NCBI GenBank assembly: GCA_951812625.1
Contig: CATOSP010000002.1
Location: 846,880 to 910,879 of the forward strand
Length of the DNA: 64,000 nt
From: an uncultured Dehalococcoidia bacterium
GTDB lineage: Bacteria > Chloroflexota > Dehalococcoidia > Lucifugimonadales > UBA3495
Direction of reading: 5' to 3'
Below, one piece after another: positions 33,700-42,333 of this stretch (the first letter of the stretch is position 1; each line of letters opens with the position of its first letter). Under the pieces are notes generated by a model. It was not told the DNA's origin, did not search any database, and saw only the letters and a program-made list of their open reading frames with translations. Position numbers and translations under genes: made by a program.

Positions 33700-33764
33700 C
33701 TGTCAGGTCCGGGCTGGCATCGCTACCGAAGATGTCTTGGGCACACTCACGCTGTCCTTTGCCG

Positions 33765-34841
33765 CTACCGGCGCCGTTCCTGCTCGCGGCCACCGAAGAA
33801 CTGCCTCGACTTCTCCATCAACCTGCGCCCGGCGAACATCTCCCCCATGCTTTCGGCGAAGGAGGGAATTTCGGGCGACGCTTCCCGAGACTTGGAGTTG
33901 ACTTCCCCGGCCAGCCAGCGGCCCCGTGCTACTGCGGCATCCTCGAACAGCTTTTGCAAGCCTTCAACATCGGACTCCATAGAGGATTTTGAGAGCGCTT
34001 CGTCTGCCAGGACTTGGATTGATCGCTGCAACTCCTGGGTGTCCTCCTTGGTCTGGGTATCCAATGACTGCCGGATATAGTAAAGCTCTCGAATGAAGGC
34101 ATCGATCCATGCAACGATGTGCTGGGCGTTTGTCGCGCAGATGTCCCTATGCATGATCGGGTCTCCCGACGCAAGCCGCGTTAGGTCGTGATAACCTGAG
34201 GAGGCCAGTTGGGCGATGTCGTCCCAATTGGCGCTCTTCGAGGTGCAACCCACCAGACCCACAGACAGCATGAATGGCAAATGGCTGACAGCCGCCACAA
34301 AACTGTCATGTTCGTCCACGCCGATGTAGAAGGGGCGCCCGCCGACGGCCTGCACCAGGGTAGTGACCTCTGACACAGCCTGTTCGCGGGCGTCGGCCCT
34401 GGGGATCACGCAGTAGGCCTTATCCCGGAAGAGGTTGGCGTCGGCGTTTTCCGGACCTGGCGTTTCCCTCCCTGCCATGGGGTGCCCGCCAACGAAATCT
34501 ATCCCCCGCGGCAAGTACTCCTCGGCCCAGTCCATAACCACGCGTTTCGAGCTGCCAACGTCGGTTACGAGGCACCCATCCGGAAGTTCCGGGCCGATTA
34601 TCTCCATCAACTCCCTCATGGCCATGACCGGTGTGGCCATGACCACTATGTCCACATCGCGTATGGCGTTCATGAGCCGGTTTTCAATGCGATCGAACCC
34701 ACCGGACTTTTGCGCCCCCGCCCGGGATCGGCTGTCGGAGTCCGTGCCAACGATTTCTACGTTCCTCAACTGCGCCTGCTTTAGCGCCAGCGCAAGGGAG
34801 GTGCCAATTAGCCCCGTACCGATTATCGTGATCTTGGCCAA
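33765..34841 (-). CDS. tyrA: Prephenate dehydrogenase
   Basis: Oxidative decarboxylation of prephenate to 4-hydroxyphenylpyruvate in tyrosine synthesis. 358 aa. N-terminal Rossmann motif IIGTGLIGTSLALAL, VVMATPVMAM, DVGSSKR and the hallmark FVGGHPMAGRETPGPENA with the catalytic His; the helical C-terminal domain contains DEHDSFVAAVSHLPFMLSVGLV and SGYHDLTRLASGDPIMHRDI. The extra roughly 60 residues at the end are charged and helical, with no ACT domain. Confidence 0.93.
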   Translation of the reverse strand: MAKITIIGTGLIGTSLALALKQAQLRNVEIVGTDSDSRSRAGAQKSGGFDRIENRLMNAIRDVDIVVMATPVMAMRELMEIIGPELPDGCLVTDVGSSKRVVMDWAEEYLPRGIDFVGGHPMAGRETPGPENADANLFRDKAYCVIPRADAREQAVSEVTTLVQAVGGRPFYIGVDEHDSFVAAVSHLPFMLSVGLVGCTSKSANWDDIAQLASSGYHDLTRLASGDPIMHRDICATNAQHIVAWIDAFIRELYYIRQSLDTQTKEDTQELQRSIQVLADEALSKSSMESDVEGLQKLFEDAAVARGRWLAGEVNSKSREASPEIPSFAESMGEMFAGRRLMEKSRQFFGGREQERRR

Positions 34842-34999
34842 GACATTCCTCCCACCGTTGACATTCGACTTTGGATTCGATGATACAGGAGTCTTAAGTG
34901 TGGTTTGAGGCTATCTTACACTATACCCCGCAACGTGGGGAACCTGTGTGCCAGTTGATACCGTCCGTGTGGAGTTTCGGGCGTTGCCGACGGCAGCGA

Positions 35000-36577
35000 T
35001 CACGCCGCTATGGGCTGCGCCAGTATCCAGAGGCTTACTACAGTGTACATCACCATCAATGTGAGCATTGGGTATTGGCTGTTCATCGCCATACTGCGGT
35101 CTTGGAAAACCCGCATGGACGCAAGGTGGGCCAGGTAGACTGCGATGACGTGTCCCACGACTACTACAGCCACTGACAGGAACCACAGGATTTCGGCGGT
35201 GATGATGCCTTGGTAGACCTGGTAGTCGGCCGTGCCGAACAGGTCCCACCCGAAACCGAAAGGGTCCGACGCAAGGGAGATGATCAGTTGCCCCTGGACC
35301 AACAGCAGCGTGATGAAGTGGGAGATGTTGTAGGCTAGAGCGATGGGTATCAGGGAATAAGCGAAGGTTCGGGCCAACTCCAAAGCACTAAGGCTCTTCC
35401 CCACCGTCCCTGACATGAAGAAGCAGAACAGAAGGTACACAAGGAAGAAGGCGACCGGGAACAGCGCTACTCCAAGCGTATCGGCAATTGTGAGACCGTT
35501 TATCACCGGGTTGCCCATTAGCGTCGGGAAGGCGGTCAGAAATACCGACTGAACGTTGGCCCATGCAGATGTCGCGCTGAACCCGTCGAATGTCACCGTT
35601 GCCAGGAGCAGGATGATCACTGCCAGGATGTCGTTGGAGACCGGCTCGTTCCGTGACAGCCCCATCGCGAATGGACGAAGATTGGTCTGCCTGTGGCTGG
35701 ACTTCTCGAAACACTCGTAGCAGTCCACGCAGCCGTCCCACTCGCTCGCTTCAGGTGCTTCCTCGCGGTCTTGGCATCCGGACGTACACACCCGGCAGAC
35801 TTCCGGGTCCAACACGCGTACCTCTGTGAGAGAAAAGCGGGCCAGGAAACCAAACACCACCGAGAACACCTCTCCGTTCCTCAGCCACTGGTGCTTGCCG
35901 AATATGGCCATTCCCGTGAAAGTGACAAAAGAGTAAATGACAGCCATCCATGCTACGAGTACGGGGACAGCCGACTTGGGAAAGGCGTCCTGGAGCCACG
36001 CGAATCCTAAGAAGAGGATCAGCGCGGGCCACATCCCCCAACTCTCTGGGTACTCGCGCACTGGAGTCAGTCGGGAACCATGTCTGAGCTTGCCGTATAT
36101 CCAATCACACCAGCCGAACAGTATCTTCCACGGATTGATAACGGCCCAAACGTTTCCTATCAGCGCCGCGACATAGGCCATCCCCACCCACCAGATGACC
36201 CACACGAAGCTGGGTGCAAAGTTGGCCGAGGGTGTCTGGTCTCCGAAAAGGCCCGTTACAATCACGACCACCAGCAGGAACACGGAAAGCAACTTGATGG
36301 GTACACCTAACGCAGGAGCCGTGAGGGCCCACCGCAGCCATCCATGTTGGAGCAGGTTGCATCGCCAGTAATCACCACTGCCCTTTGTCCCTCTTACGAG
36401 GAGCCCCATGACCGCGAATGACAGGGCCACCACTGCGCCCGACCCGAGCAGGAAATACCCCAGCGGCACCGGCAACTCTGTCCGCTCTCCGAACCCGTGG
36501 GCGTGAGCCGGGGCAGTCCCGATGAGCAGTGTGAATACCGCAAGGGAGAGTATAACCGTGAGGTGTTTCATGGCCAC
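35000..36577 (-). CDS. Polytopic membrane protein with cytosolic Cys cluster
   Basis: 525 aa with about 11-12 membrane helices after a signal-like start (VILSLAVFTLLIGTAPAHAHGFGERTELPVP). Between the two halves lies a hydrophilic segment of about 50 residues with CRVCTSGCQDREEAPEASEWDGCVDCYECFEK: six to seven Cys in CxxC-type spacing, which could hold an Fe-S or zinc site. Similar proteins are sometimes labelled fenitrothion hydrolase-like on weak grounds. A haem or copper-related role is conceivable from the HAHGF motif after the signal. Followed upstream by a YtkA/FixH-like gene. Confidence 0.65.
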   Translation of the reverse strand: MAMKHLTVILSLAVFTLLIGTAPAHAHGFGERTELPVPLGYFLLGSGAVVALSFAVMGLLVRGTKGSGDYWRCNLLQHGWLRWALTAPALGVPIKLLSVFLLVVVIVTGLFGDQTPSANFAPSFVWVIWWVGMAYVAALIGNVWAVINPWKILFGWCDWIYGKLRHGSRLTPVREYPESWGMWPALILFLGFAWLQDAFPKSAVPVLVAWMAVIYSFVTFTGMAIFGKHQWLRNGEVFSVVFGFLARFSLTEVRVLDPEVCRVCTSGCQDREEAPEASEWDGCVDCYECFEKSSHRQTNLRPFAMGLSRNEPVSNDILAVIILLLATVTFDGFSATSAWANVQSVFLTAFPTLMGNPVINGLTIADTLGVALFPVAFFLVYLLFCFFMSGTVGKSLSALELARTFAYSLIPIALAYNISHFITLLLVQGQLIISLASDPFGFGWDLFGTADYQVYQGIITAEILWFLSVAVVVVGHVIAVYLAHLASMRVFQDRSMAMNSQYPMLTLMVMYTVVSLWILAQPIAA

Positions 36578-36586
36578 CCCAAGTGA

Positions 36587-37150
36587 TTAGCACTCATGCT
36601 GCCTTCTTCTGCGCCCCGAACGGATTCTGTCCCACACCCATATCCCCAGGGCCGATAGTGCGACGGCTGCAGCCAGCACGTATACGAGGTCGAGACCCTG
36701 GGCGGGTCTGACCTGCATCGGTAGCACGAGCTGGCCCGGTCCTAGTGGGCCGTCGGCATATACTGTCAGAGTCCAGGCGCCTTCCTGATCCAGTAGCAGA
36801 TCGGCCTCGTAGAACCGGAGGTCCAGCGACGAGTTGATCGCTCGCACCGGACCGGCGTCTGTAGCGTCTTCCGGTCCTTCGGCCGTCACGTCAATCAGGG
36901 CATCGGTGATGGGTGTTCCCCCTGTAGCCTCATTGACCAACACCGTGACGTGCAGAGTCCCGACTCTTGGTGTTCCAGGGAGGATGCCAACTTGCAGCAT
37001 GTACGGGCCCGCATGGGCATCCTTGACCAGTAGGCGAGTCGCCCCGTTTGCAGCCAGCTCACCCTGCCCGACCGATAACCACAGGGCAGCGGGGATTATG
37101 ATGGCTTGCAGCAGCAATATGCTCTTCACGTCTCGGAGCATCCAGGACAT
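36587..37150 (-). CDS. Membrane-anchored YtkA/FixH-like protein
   Basis: 187 aa from ATG 37150 (a start at 37189 would add 13). An N-terminal helix (ILLLQAIIIPAALWLSVG), an extracytoplasmic beta-sandwich with HAGPYMLQVGILPGTPRVGTLHVTVLVNEA, EGAWTLTVYADGPLGPGQL, and a C-terminal membrane helix (VYVLAAAVALSALGIWVWDRI) before an Arg-rich tail. The domain resembles YtkA/FixH/CopC-like proteins tied to metal handling or oxidase assembly. It lies 9 bp before the polytopic Cys-cluster gene, so they probably work together. Confidence 0.6.
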   Translation of the reverse strand: MSWMLRDVKSILLLQAIIIPAALWLSVGQGELAANGATRLLVKDAHAGPYMLQVGILPGTPRVGTLHVTVLVNEATGGTPITDALIDVTAEGPEDATDAGPVRAINSSLDLRFYEADLLLDQEGAWTLTVYADGPLGPGQLVLPMQVRPAQGLDLVYVLAAAVALSALGIWVWDRIRSGRRRRQHEC

Positions 37151-37386
37151 TGGCCCGGCTCCCGTTCCATCCCGGTAGCCCGGGTGCACACTTGTGTGAA
37201 AATCGGGAATGATGTCATTTCAGACAGACAAGGATGGTGACAAATATACCGCCCTTGTGTACGAATCAAAGATTCGCTCGTTCGTCCGTGGATGAGGGAC
37301 ATGTGGAGAGACTCGATGAGGTGGGAGAAGAATGGAATGGAAGGCTGATTATCGGCGGCCAGTTTGCGCAGGCTTGCAACCGGCGG

Positions 37387-38313
37387 TCATCCGCCAACCA
37401 CCGCTTGGACAAACTCCGGGCGGACGACTTTCTCGTAGGGTTGTCGCTCCTGGACCATCGAGGCCCCGATGAGTATGTCCTGGAGACTGTGATACTCCGG
37501 TGGTTCCAGCCGGGGATCTCGCGGCCAGGTCTCCTGCTCCTTGTATCGTGCCACGGAGCGCACGACCAACTCCTCGGCGATATCTGGGAAGAACTGGGAA
37601 ACTAACTCTCCCACACCACTTGCGGGAGCCCGACTCTCCCACTCAAGGGCGCGGCTGAAACCCTTGACGAACCTGTGGACGGTATCCGCCTCTCTGTCGA
37701 GAAAACTGTTGGCCGCGGCAAATGAACTGTAGGCAACGTGGCCATTTGCCGGACCCAATGGAGCCACCAGATCTGCGGTCCCGTCGGCTATTAGTATCTC
37801 TGCTGCGGGTTCAGGTAGATGTATGAAGTCGCCGAGGCCCTGCCTGAAGGAATCCACTGCCTCATCTAGGGATAGCCCGGGGATCAGAGAGAGTGTCTCG
37901 GGACCTACGCCATTGTTCCTCAATGCGAATTGGAACGATGCCCAGGGCATGGGAGAGAACCCTACCGGTATGACCGACGCTCCGCGTAGGTCTTCCCATC
38001 TGAATTCTTCGTCGGAAGGTTTGCCAAGGACGAAGAAACCGTCCCTGGCATTGATCTTGGCGAAGTGCGCTGGAACGGTCTCCGCTCCCCAGTCAGAGGC
38101 GATGATCGACCGCATTATCCCGCTCTGGACAATGTCCGCGGCGCCGTGGTTCAGGGCGCTCAGGGGATGTGGGAATTGAGGCGGGCAGGTGGAGAAGGAT
38201 ACGTCCAGGCCCTCGGATTCCAGAAAACCGCCGGCTACAGCCACGTAGATGGGGGTATAGAAGACTGACCGGAAGGTCTCCATTAAACGCAGTGGACGGC
38301 GGTTGTGGGTCAA
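37387..38313 (-). CDS. THI5/NMT1-like periplasmic-binding-type protein without signal peptide
   Basis: About 308 aa if it starts at the TTG at 38313, which has GGAG 5 bp upstream; an ATG at 38358 lies inside a strong hairpin. RPLRLMETFRSVFYTPIYVAVAGGFLESEGLDVSF is the standard opening of NMT1/SsuA-type binding proteins, and the two-lobed fold continues with HGAADIVQSGIMRSIIA. No signal peptide or lipobox is visible, so it may be cytosolic, or an enzyme-like relative. No permease or ATPase is nearby. Confidence 0.72.
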   Translation of the reverse strand: MTHNRRPLRLMETFRSVFYTPIYVAVAGGFLESEGLDVSFSTCPPQFPHPLSALNHGAADIVQSGIMRSIIASDWGAETVPAHFAKINARDGFFVLGKPSDEEFRWEDLRGASVIPVGFSPMPWASFQFALRNNGVGPETLSLIPGLSLDEAVDSFRQGLGDFIHLPEPAAEILIADGTADLVAPLGPANGHVAYSSFAAANSFLDREADTVHRFVKGFSRALEWESRAPASGVGELVSQFFPDIAEELVVRSVARYKEQETWPRDPRLEPPEYHSLQDILIGASMVQERQPYEKVVRPEFVQAVVGG

Positions 38314-38339
38314 TTGGACTCCATTCGAATGGGGCTTGG

Positions 38340-38390
38340 AACTTCGGCGTCCGACCAACCCTCACTCGGGTGGGTATGGACGCCGAAGTT
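38340..38390. promoter_or_regulatory. Long perfect hairpin between hydrolase and THI5-like gene
   Basis: AACTTCGGCGTCC (38340-38352) and GGACGCCGAAGTT (38378-38390) pair over 13 bp around a 25-nt loop. It lies 40 bp past the hydrolase stop. No T run follows in either direction. Terminator-like or a processing site. Confidence 0.6.
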
Positions 38391-38430
38391 TGAAATCGGA
38401 GTGGCGAGCCGAAGATTCAGGGGGGCTCGG

Positions 38431-39228
38431 TTATTCGGGCTGCAGGAAGGGTAGCAACGCCCCTACGAAGGCCTCCGGGTCCTCGATCTGAGGGATATGG
38501 CCCAGCCCCGGTAGCACTACCTTGGTGGCATTTCGGATGTTGTTGTGCAGCAACTCCTCGCCGTCCCTGAGTCTGTCAATCTCCCCGTACATGACCATCG
38601 TCGAGGAAGCTTGAATCAGGGGTAGGCGGGACATCACGTCGTAGTAGGATAGGGACTCCATCAGGTTCCTCACCCAGACGCCCGCCTGGGCTCGGGTCTG
38701 GTTCTGCGCCTCGACCCATTCCGGCTTGGGGTCGGCAAAGGTGGTGGAGGCTCGGACATCCTCGATCGTCCTGGGAATTGGAAGCCCGTCCTCATCGTAG
38801 CCGCCCGCGCTCTCGGCGAGACGCTGCGGGGCCGTGAATGGCGGCCACACCGGCATCCCGACCAGCGCCAGTTTGTCCAGCCGCTCCGGAAAACTGGCCG
38901 CCATCTCCGTAGCCAAGACCGCGCCAACAGAGTTGCCGACGTAGTGGCCCCGGTGGATGTTGAGGATCTGGCAGGCATGGTCCAGAGCGTTGGCATAGTC
39001 GGGAATGTTGAAGTGGCGGGTCGGCTTGTCCGACTCGCCGTGCCCCAGCATATCGAAGGCGTAGCAAGTGTAATGCTGGCTCAGGGCGTCGATTACCGTG
39101 TGCCAGGCCCAGGTGGAAGTGCCCAGAGGGTGGAGCATTACTAGGGGAAAGCCGCTCCCCTGCTTGACGTAGTGCATGTTTCCTTCCGGGGTGGGAACCA
39201 TATCTGTCAGGTCCCGTCGGACGAACAT
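38431..39228 (-). CDS. Alpha/beta hydrolase
   Basis: 265 aa. Typical strand and loop order: PLVMLHPLGTSTWAWHTVIDAL (oxyanion region), YAFDMLGHGESDKP, nucleophile elbow GNSVGAV with Ser100, and GLGHIPQIEDPEAF near the C-terminus with the catalytic His. Substrate unknown. GAGGCGC lies just upstream of the ATG. Confidence 0.88.
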   Translation of the reverse strand: MFVRRDLTDMVPTPEGNMHYVKQGSGFPLVMLHPLGTSTWAWHTVIDALSQHYTCYAFDMLGHGESDKPTRHFNIPDYANALDHACQILNIHRGHYVGNSVGAVLATEMAASFPERLDKLALVGMPVWPPFTAPQRLAESAGGYDEDGLPIPRTIEDVRASTTFADPKPEWVEAQNQTRAQAGVWVRNLMESLSYYDVMSRLPLIQASSTMVMYGEIDRLRDGEELLHNNIRNATKVVLPGLGHIPQIEDPEAFVGALLPFLQPE

Positions 39229-39240
39229 AGCGCCTCCTGG

Positions 39241-39673
39241 TTACGGCGAATTTACGGGTAGCGAAAATGGTGCCGGGTGAACCCGGTTTGCCGTGGGATT
39301 ATCGTACTGACTGTACAGGTCTCTGTCAATTTGCGACTGGCCCAAGGTCTTCTTGGCCTCTCCCGGATGGTCGCCATCCAAGAAGGGGATGCGTTGGAAC
39401 GACAAGTGGTCGGACCATCCAGTGCCAGTGGCGTTTACGAAGGGGAAGCCCAGGCTTCCATTCGGCCCCAATGCCACGTCAGCTCCGCGAATTGAGCTCA
39501 CCCGCCGTGAAACAAACGTGAAAGTCCACTATCGTGATCAGAATGTGAATGACACCCACTCACTGTCACACTCCATCAATATGCTAAACTCGTCTCTGGC
39601 GGCTTCCACCACGCCAACACAACCAGTTGGACTCACCAGGTCATCCCGCGGGAGAACCGACATCGGAGGTCTC
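39241..39673. other. Divergent intergenic region
   Basis: About 430 bp. No convincing gene. TATGCTAAACT at 39580-39590 repeats the 11-mer seen before cbiH (7539-7549) and may be a -10 region for the membrane-protein pair. No clear -35. Confidence 0.4.
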
Positions 39674-40126
39674 ATGGCTGCACTACAGAAACTTGCCGGG
39701 GCTTACCTGGTCCTCTTGTCAATCACGGTAGCGGCGTTCTTCATCATCAACCCGTTCCTCGTCGCGTCGCTCAATATTCCGGGCATCTGGCAGGTTCTAG
39801 ACGTGCTGATGCTCATCGGGCTGGCAATCGCGCTGGTCTTCAACTACGCCAGAAAAAACGCCGAGGGCGGACGAGACCCTGGAGAACCGGTCACCCGCCG
39901 TTACCTGGAGGTCAACACGGCATTCTTCCTGACTGCAGGAGTTGCTATCCTGTTCCTGCACAATTGGTTTTCCCTGTTGGCCCTGGGAGCAGAACAGTCG
40001 TTGGGAGGAGGTGACGCTCCGCTTAATCACCAGGCATGGGTAATCTGGGCCGTTGTAGACACCCTTCTGCCTCTTACTCTCGGCGTCACGGGATGCCGGC
40101 TTTGGCAGGCATCATCCGAGTCCTGA
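39674..40126 (+). CDS. Four-helix membrane protein, paralogue 1
   Basis: 150 aa from ATG 39674, with GGAGGT 4-9 bp upstream. Four membrane helices (AGAYLVLLSITVAAFFII, VLDVLMLIGLAIALVFNYA, FFLTAGVAILFLHNWFSLLAL, WVIWAVVDTLLPLTLGVTGCRLW). Its layout and its last helix match the next gene, so the two are tandem paralogues. Function unknown. Confidence 0.7.
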   Translation: MAALQKLAGAYLVLLSITVAAFFIINPFLVASLNIPGIWQVLDVLMLIGLAIALVFNYARKNAEGGRDPGEPVTRRYLEVNTAFFLTAGVAILFLHNWFSLLALGAEQSLGGGDAPLNHQAWVIWAVVDTLLPLTLGVTGCRLWQASSES

Positions 40127-40159
40127 CCGGTCCCTACGCATTCCAATCAAGCTGAACTC

Positions 40160-40579
40160 ATGACTACAGTGAAGAGGCTGACCGGGGCAGTGCTGTTCGT
40201 CTACGCCTTCATCTACGTCATGCAGGTCATGTTCAGCAGCCTGTTCGAGCCGTACTTCCCCCCGTCCGAAGTATGGCGCGCGATGAATTTCTGCACCGCC
40301 GTGGGAATCATAGTCTCCGTGGTCGTCGTCTCTAGGCACAAACGGAGCATCGATCCATCAGACATACCCCCGGCCCGGCACCTTGCCGTACAGGCGGCTT
40401 TCTACTCTACCCTCGCTCTGGCCATCTGGTTCTTCGCCGTCTGGTTTAGGCTGCTGATGCTCTCCCCCGGCGAACCGGTCAGCGAGGCCGACAACGTGAT
40501 CTGGTCACTGGTATCCGTATTCAACCCCCTGGTCCTCGGGACAACCGGCGCGTTCCTCTGGAGGACACCGCGGCAATAG
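40160..40579 (+). CDS. Four-helix membrane protein, paralogue 2
   Basis: 139 aa. Helices at about 8-28, 42-60, 75-98 and 112-135, with AFYSTLALAIWFFAVWFRLL and NVIWSLVSVFNPLVLGTTGAFLWR aligning with the third and fourth helices of the preceding gene. It lies 33 bp after that gene. Function unknown. Confidence 0.68.
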   Translation: MTTVKRLTGAVLFVYAFIYVMQVMFSSLFEPYFPPSEVWRAMNFCTAVGIIVSVVVVSRHKRSIDPSDIPPARHLAVQAAFYSTLALAIWFFAVWFRLLMLSPGEPVSEADNVIWSLVSVFNPLVLGTTGAFLWRTPRQ

Positions 40580-40745
40580 GAGGAGTCGACTGGTGTTGCC
40601 AGGAAACCACTGAGGCGAACAGAGGTTGGTCGGGAATCCGAAGGTGTTAAGTATTAGGGAGAGGCGCTGGCCGCCGTGTCAGTCTCCGCACCACGCACTG
40701 GTGGAGCCGATGGTTACGTGGGCGGCCAGCTTGGGATACAGTCGT

Positions 40746-41504
40746 TCAGCGAGCAGCTTGCGCGGGCTGATGCGCCCGGAGAAACTCTCGCACCTGTTGA
40801 ATGGTCTCCCCCTTGATGTCCTCTGACTCCTTCCAGGGATATGCCGTCACCTGGGCTTTGGGAGCCAGTTCAACCAGATCTATGGCAGCCTCGTACGAGT
40901 GTGCCGGGGTGTCATCGGGCATGACCAGCATCGGCGTCGGGCACGATCGCGCGAAGTCCCGCGATACGCTGTACATGAAGTCCGGCTGCACGCGGTACAG
41001 GTTGTGCAAGTACTGCTCGACGATTTCCATTGTCACGTCAGGTCGTTGGGCGCATAGTTCCGGCCCCCAGGCATCCCGGCCCGAGTCATACATGGCGTCC
41101 GGTGTCTTACTTGCGTGACCAACCGGCTGGCAAAGCACCGCGGCGAGCAACCGGTCCGGCGCGCGTTCCATGAGCGTCATCGCAAACGGGCCGCCAATGC
41201 AGTATCCTATGAACAGGAATTCTTGGATGCCCAAGTGGTCCAGCAGGCCCAGTTGGTCATCGGCGAAGGCTCCCCACGGATCGTTGACCTGTACCGGGCC
41301 GGTGGACTCTCCGCCGATGGCGTTGCGCTGGTCCATCGTAATGCAGCGGAAGTCCTCCTTGAACACTTCCATAGCATTGAACACCTGTCTGGGCCAACCG
41401 CTCATCACGGAGTTCAAGCCCCCGCCGGGAGTCATCAGGAGCGGGAAACCAGACCCAACCTCCTCGTAGTGGATGCGGACATCGCCTTCCTCGTAAAACG
41501 GCAT
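40746..41504 (-). CDS. Alpha/beta hydrolase with Cys nucleophile
   Basis: 252 aa from ATG 41504, with AAGGAGAG upstream; a 13-codon longer frame exists. GSGFPLLMTPGGGLNSVMSGW holds the oxyanion strand, MDQRNAIGGES the following loop. The nucleophile elbow reads FIGYCIGGPFAM, so Cys102 replaces the usual Ser. GYCxGG is the dienelactone hydrolase elbow, though the rest looks like the general AB-hydrolase-1 family. Acid and His partners are less certain: MLVMPDDTPAHSYEAA probably provides both. Substrate unknown. Confidence 0.82.
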   Translation of the reverse strand: MPFYEEGDVRIHYEEVGSGFPLLMTPGGGLNSVMSGWPRQVFNAMEVFKEDFRCITMDQRNAIGGESTGPVQVNDPWGAFADDQLGLLDHLGIQEFLFIGYCIGGPFAMTLMERAPDRLLAAVLCQPVGHASKTPDAMYDSGRDAWGPELCAQRPDVTMEIVEQYLHNLYRVQPDFMYSVSRDFARSCPTPMLVMPDDTPAHSYEAAIDLVELAPKAQVTAYPWKESEDIKGETIQQVREFLRAHQPAQAAR

Positions 41505-41658
41505 TGCAGTCTCTCCTTTTCGACCCCTGTAACGGCGTCTCAAGCAATTGTAATTTGGGAGAATCGCTTGTCAAGGCAGCGAAGACCCTGGTCCAGGCAC
41601 TCCGCTAGGAGAGTGCCTCCCGGTTTGCTCGGGCAAGGACTCCAGACCTGCCCGTTGC

Positions 41659-41871
41659 CTAGAACAACCTCCTCCTGCCTCGGCGCAGGAACCAGAAATA
41701 CGCCCAGAAGGGCGAGATCAAGGTCAGCAATATTAGCAGCCACAGCGGCCCAATCTCGTCCCACCCGAACACAATACGCAGGATGAGACCGGCAAGTCCG
41801 ATGAAGGGCAGGAGCTTCAAGACCAGGAGCCAGACCGACATTCCATTAATCAGTCCCTGGATGATGAGCAT
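41659..41871 (-). CDS. Small membrane protein
   Basis: 70 aa from ATG 41871 (eight more residues if started at 41895). Two hydrophobic helices, VWLLVLKLLPFIGLAGLILRIVFG and IGPLWLLILLTLISPFWAYFWFL, then a basic RRGRRRLF end, which gives an internal C-terminus. Not recognised. Lies 28 bp after another small membrane protein and probably shares its transcript. Confidence 0.55.
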   Translation of the reverse strand: MLIIQGLINGMSVWLLVLKLLPFIGLAGLILRIVFGWDEIGPLWLLILLTLISPFWAYFWFLRRGRRRLF

Positions 41872-41899
41872 GGTGCCCTCTTGGTCCAGTCTCAACCTG

Positions 41900-42079
41900 C
41901 TAAAGGCAGGAATAGATCAGGATCAGCGTCCCGAGGAAAACCCCCAACGCCAGCCAAGGCCCGTAGCTTCTGATGGCCCGCCGCAGGTGGTCTGCCCCCC
42001 ACCGCTGCTGGATCAGGAACGCTCCGAGAATACACACTACGATGGTGAGAACGAGCGCGACCAATACCGCGCGAAACAA
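41900..42079 (-). CDS. Small two-helix membrane protein (TTG start)
   Basis: 59 aa from TTG 42079, with GAGGAGAG about 9 bp upstream. FRAVLVALVLTIVVCILGAFLI and GPWLALGVFLGTLILIYSCL are two membrane helices around a basic loop. Not recognised. The longer overlapping frame at 41892-42224 is rich in Arg and Pro and looks spurious. Confidence 0.5.
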   Translation of the reverse strand: MFRAVLVALVLTIVVCILGAFLIQQRWGADHLRRAIRSYGPWLALGVFLGTLILIYSCL

Positions 42080-42258
42080 TGTGGCGCTCTCTCCTCAATG
42101 CCTTATGGCGAAGAAGCGGTAGGTCGAAGATGAAGACGATCGGGACCCCCCCGGAGCGCTGGCTAGGAACTCTGAGGGAGCCGTCGAGTCTCAAACGGGC
42201 CGAAATGTGAACTGGGTAGGCCATGAGGGCCCCAATCCGGGCCCCGCTAACCCTGGAG

Positions 42259-42333
42259 TGGTGGCAACGACTGGATTCGAACCAGTGACCTAGCGCTTAT
42301 GAAGCGCCCGCTCTGCCGCTGAGCTACGTTGCC
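42259..42333 (-). tRNA. tRNA with CAT anticodon (Met; Ile2 not excluded)
   Basis: 75 nt on the minus strand including encoded CCA. Acceptor GGCAACG pairs with CGTTGCC, discriminator A; D-arm GCTC/GAGC; anticodon stem GGGCGC/GCGCT with loop TTCATAA, anticodon CAT; T-arm ACTGG-TTCGAAT-CCAGT. It lacks the initiator feature of an unpaired first base. Elongator Met and lysidine-type Ile cannot be told apart by eye. Confidence 0.93.

Noticed and set aside
34858..34886. TTGACA with a possible -10 before a plus-strand transcript near tyrA
   Set aside because: The -10 candidate matches poorly and no plus-strand gene follows.
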